From Vampirovibrionales bacterium (GTDB taxonomy: Bacteria > Cyanobacteriota > Vampirovibrionia > Vampirovibrionales > JAJTHC01): 5,818 bases of DNA. This document shows, in pieces, positions 5,678 through 5,818 of this stretch. The notes under the pieces were generated by a model. It saw nothing but the letters and a program-made list of their open reading frames with translations, ran no database searches and was not told the DNA's origin. The translations under genes were made by a program, and so were the position numbers. The DNA is taken from assembly GCA_021299615.1 (NCBI GenBank), contig JAJTHC010000046.1:1-5818 (forward strand). Direction: 5' to 3'. The stretch's first letter is position 1. Every line of letters begins with the position of its first letter.

Positions 5678-5818
5678 TATAGCCAAGTTTAGAGTTTTCT
5701 GTACAGTGTCTCTTCGTTGTCGCTCGGGTTCTCGATGTGCTTATGTACGTTTGTGTGCACCTCGCCCATCTGCGAGTCTAGGCTCCTAGAATCCACCTAT
5801 ACGCTATTCAATCGTTTA
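5678..5818 (+). repeat. MITE-like repeat element, second near-full copy (reaches window edge)
   Basis: It begins TATAGCCAAGTTTAGAG, identical to 2733 onward for 23 bases. It contains the palindrome CTGTACAG (5699-5706) and then TTGTCGCT. The interior aligns with the reverse complement of 680-829. It holds two adjacent hairpins: CTCGC/GCGAG (5761-5765, 5772-5776) and TCTAGG/CCTAGA (5777-5782, 5785-5790). The latter corresponds in place to the AGGCT hairpin of the 680-829 copy. The expected far inverted end would fall about 10 bp beyond the edge. No coding potential is seen. The region 5659-5818 holds nothing else. Confidence 0.68.

Noticed and set aside
680..5818. The repeated TATAGCCAAG sequences as a CRISPR array
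   Set aside because: Copies are kilobases apart, in both orientations, and lack regular spacers.

Overview
The window comes from a bacterium of moderate GC content. It holds seven protein-coding genes, one of them cut by the left edge. It also holds two kinds of small non-coding repeat: a family of about 150-bp inverted-repeat elements, and an inverted pair of REP-like palindromes. No tRNA, rRNA, CRISPR array or transposase gene is visible. The taxon cannot be fixed from the sequence. The proline-rich protein with a short helical tail loosely recalls proteins of non-photosynthetic cyanobacterial relatives (Vampirovibrionia/Melainabacteria), but this is a weak impression from memory.

Left part (1-2727). 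A deoxyribose-phosphate aldolase gene (deoC) runs leftward off the edge. A thioredoxin reductase gene (trxB) diverges from it to the right. The gap of about 320 bp between them is half filled by a 150-bp element with imperfect inverted ends (680-829). The last codons of trxB lie inside a pair of GTAG-flanked palindromes (1918-1983). A classical short-chain dehydrogenase/reductase (SDR) gene follows in the same direction.

Middle part (2733-4629, leftward). A three-gene operon reads: small SH3/Sm-like hypothetical protein, sialic/legionaminic-acid synthase (neuB family), FmdB-like zinc-ribbon protein. The genes are 10 nt apart and then overlap by one base (TAATG). A good sigma70-type promoter lies upstream (-35 TTGATA, 17 bp, extended -10 TGC-TAGGAT). 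A perfect 16-bp palindrome sits just upstream of the -35 and is a candidate operator. A 47-bp fragment of the repeat family lies where this operon meets the SDR gene.

Right part (4681-5818). A leftward gene encodes a 325-residue protein with a long proline-rich, probably disordered region and a C-terminal helical domain. It carries a run of nine C in its coding strand and an A10 tract at the start codon. A second near-full-length copy of the repeat family lies directly upstream and runs to the window edge.

The clearest under-described signal is the repeat family (680-829, 2733-2779, 5678-5818). Its copies sit only in intergenic spaces, two of them within 20 nt of start codons. The GTAG-type REP pair, which supplies the end of trxB, is the next most interesting.
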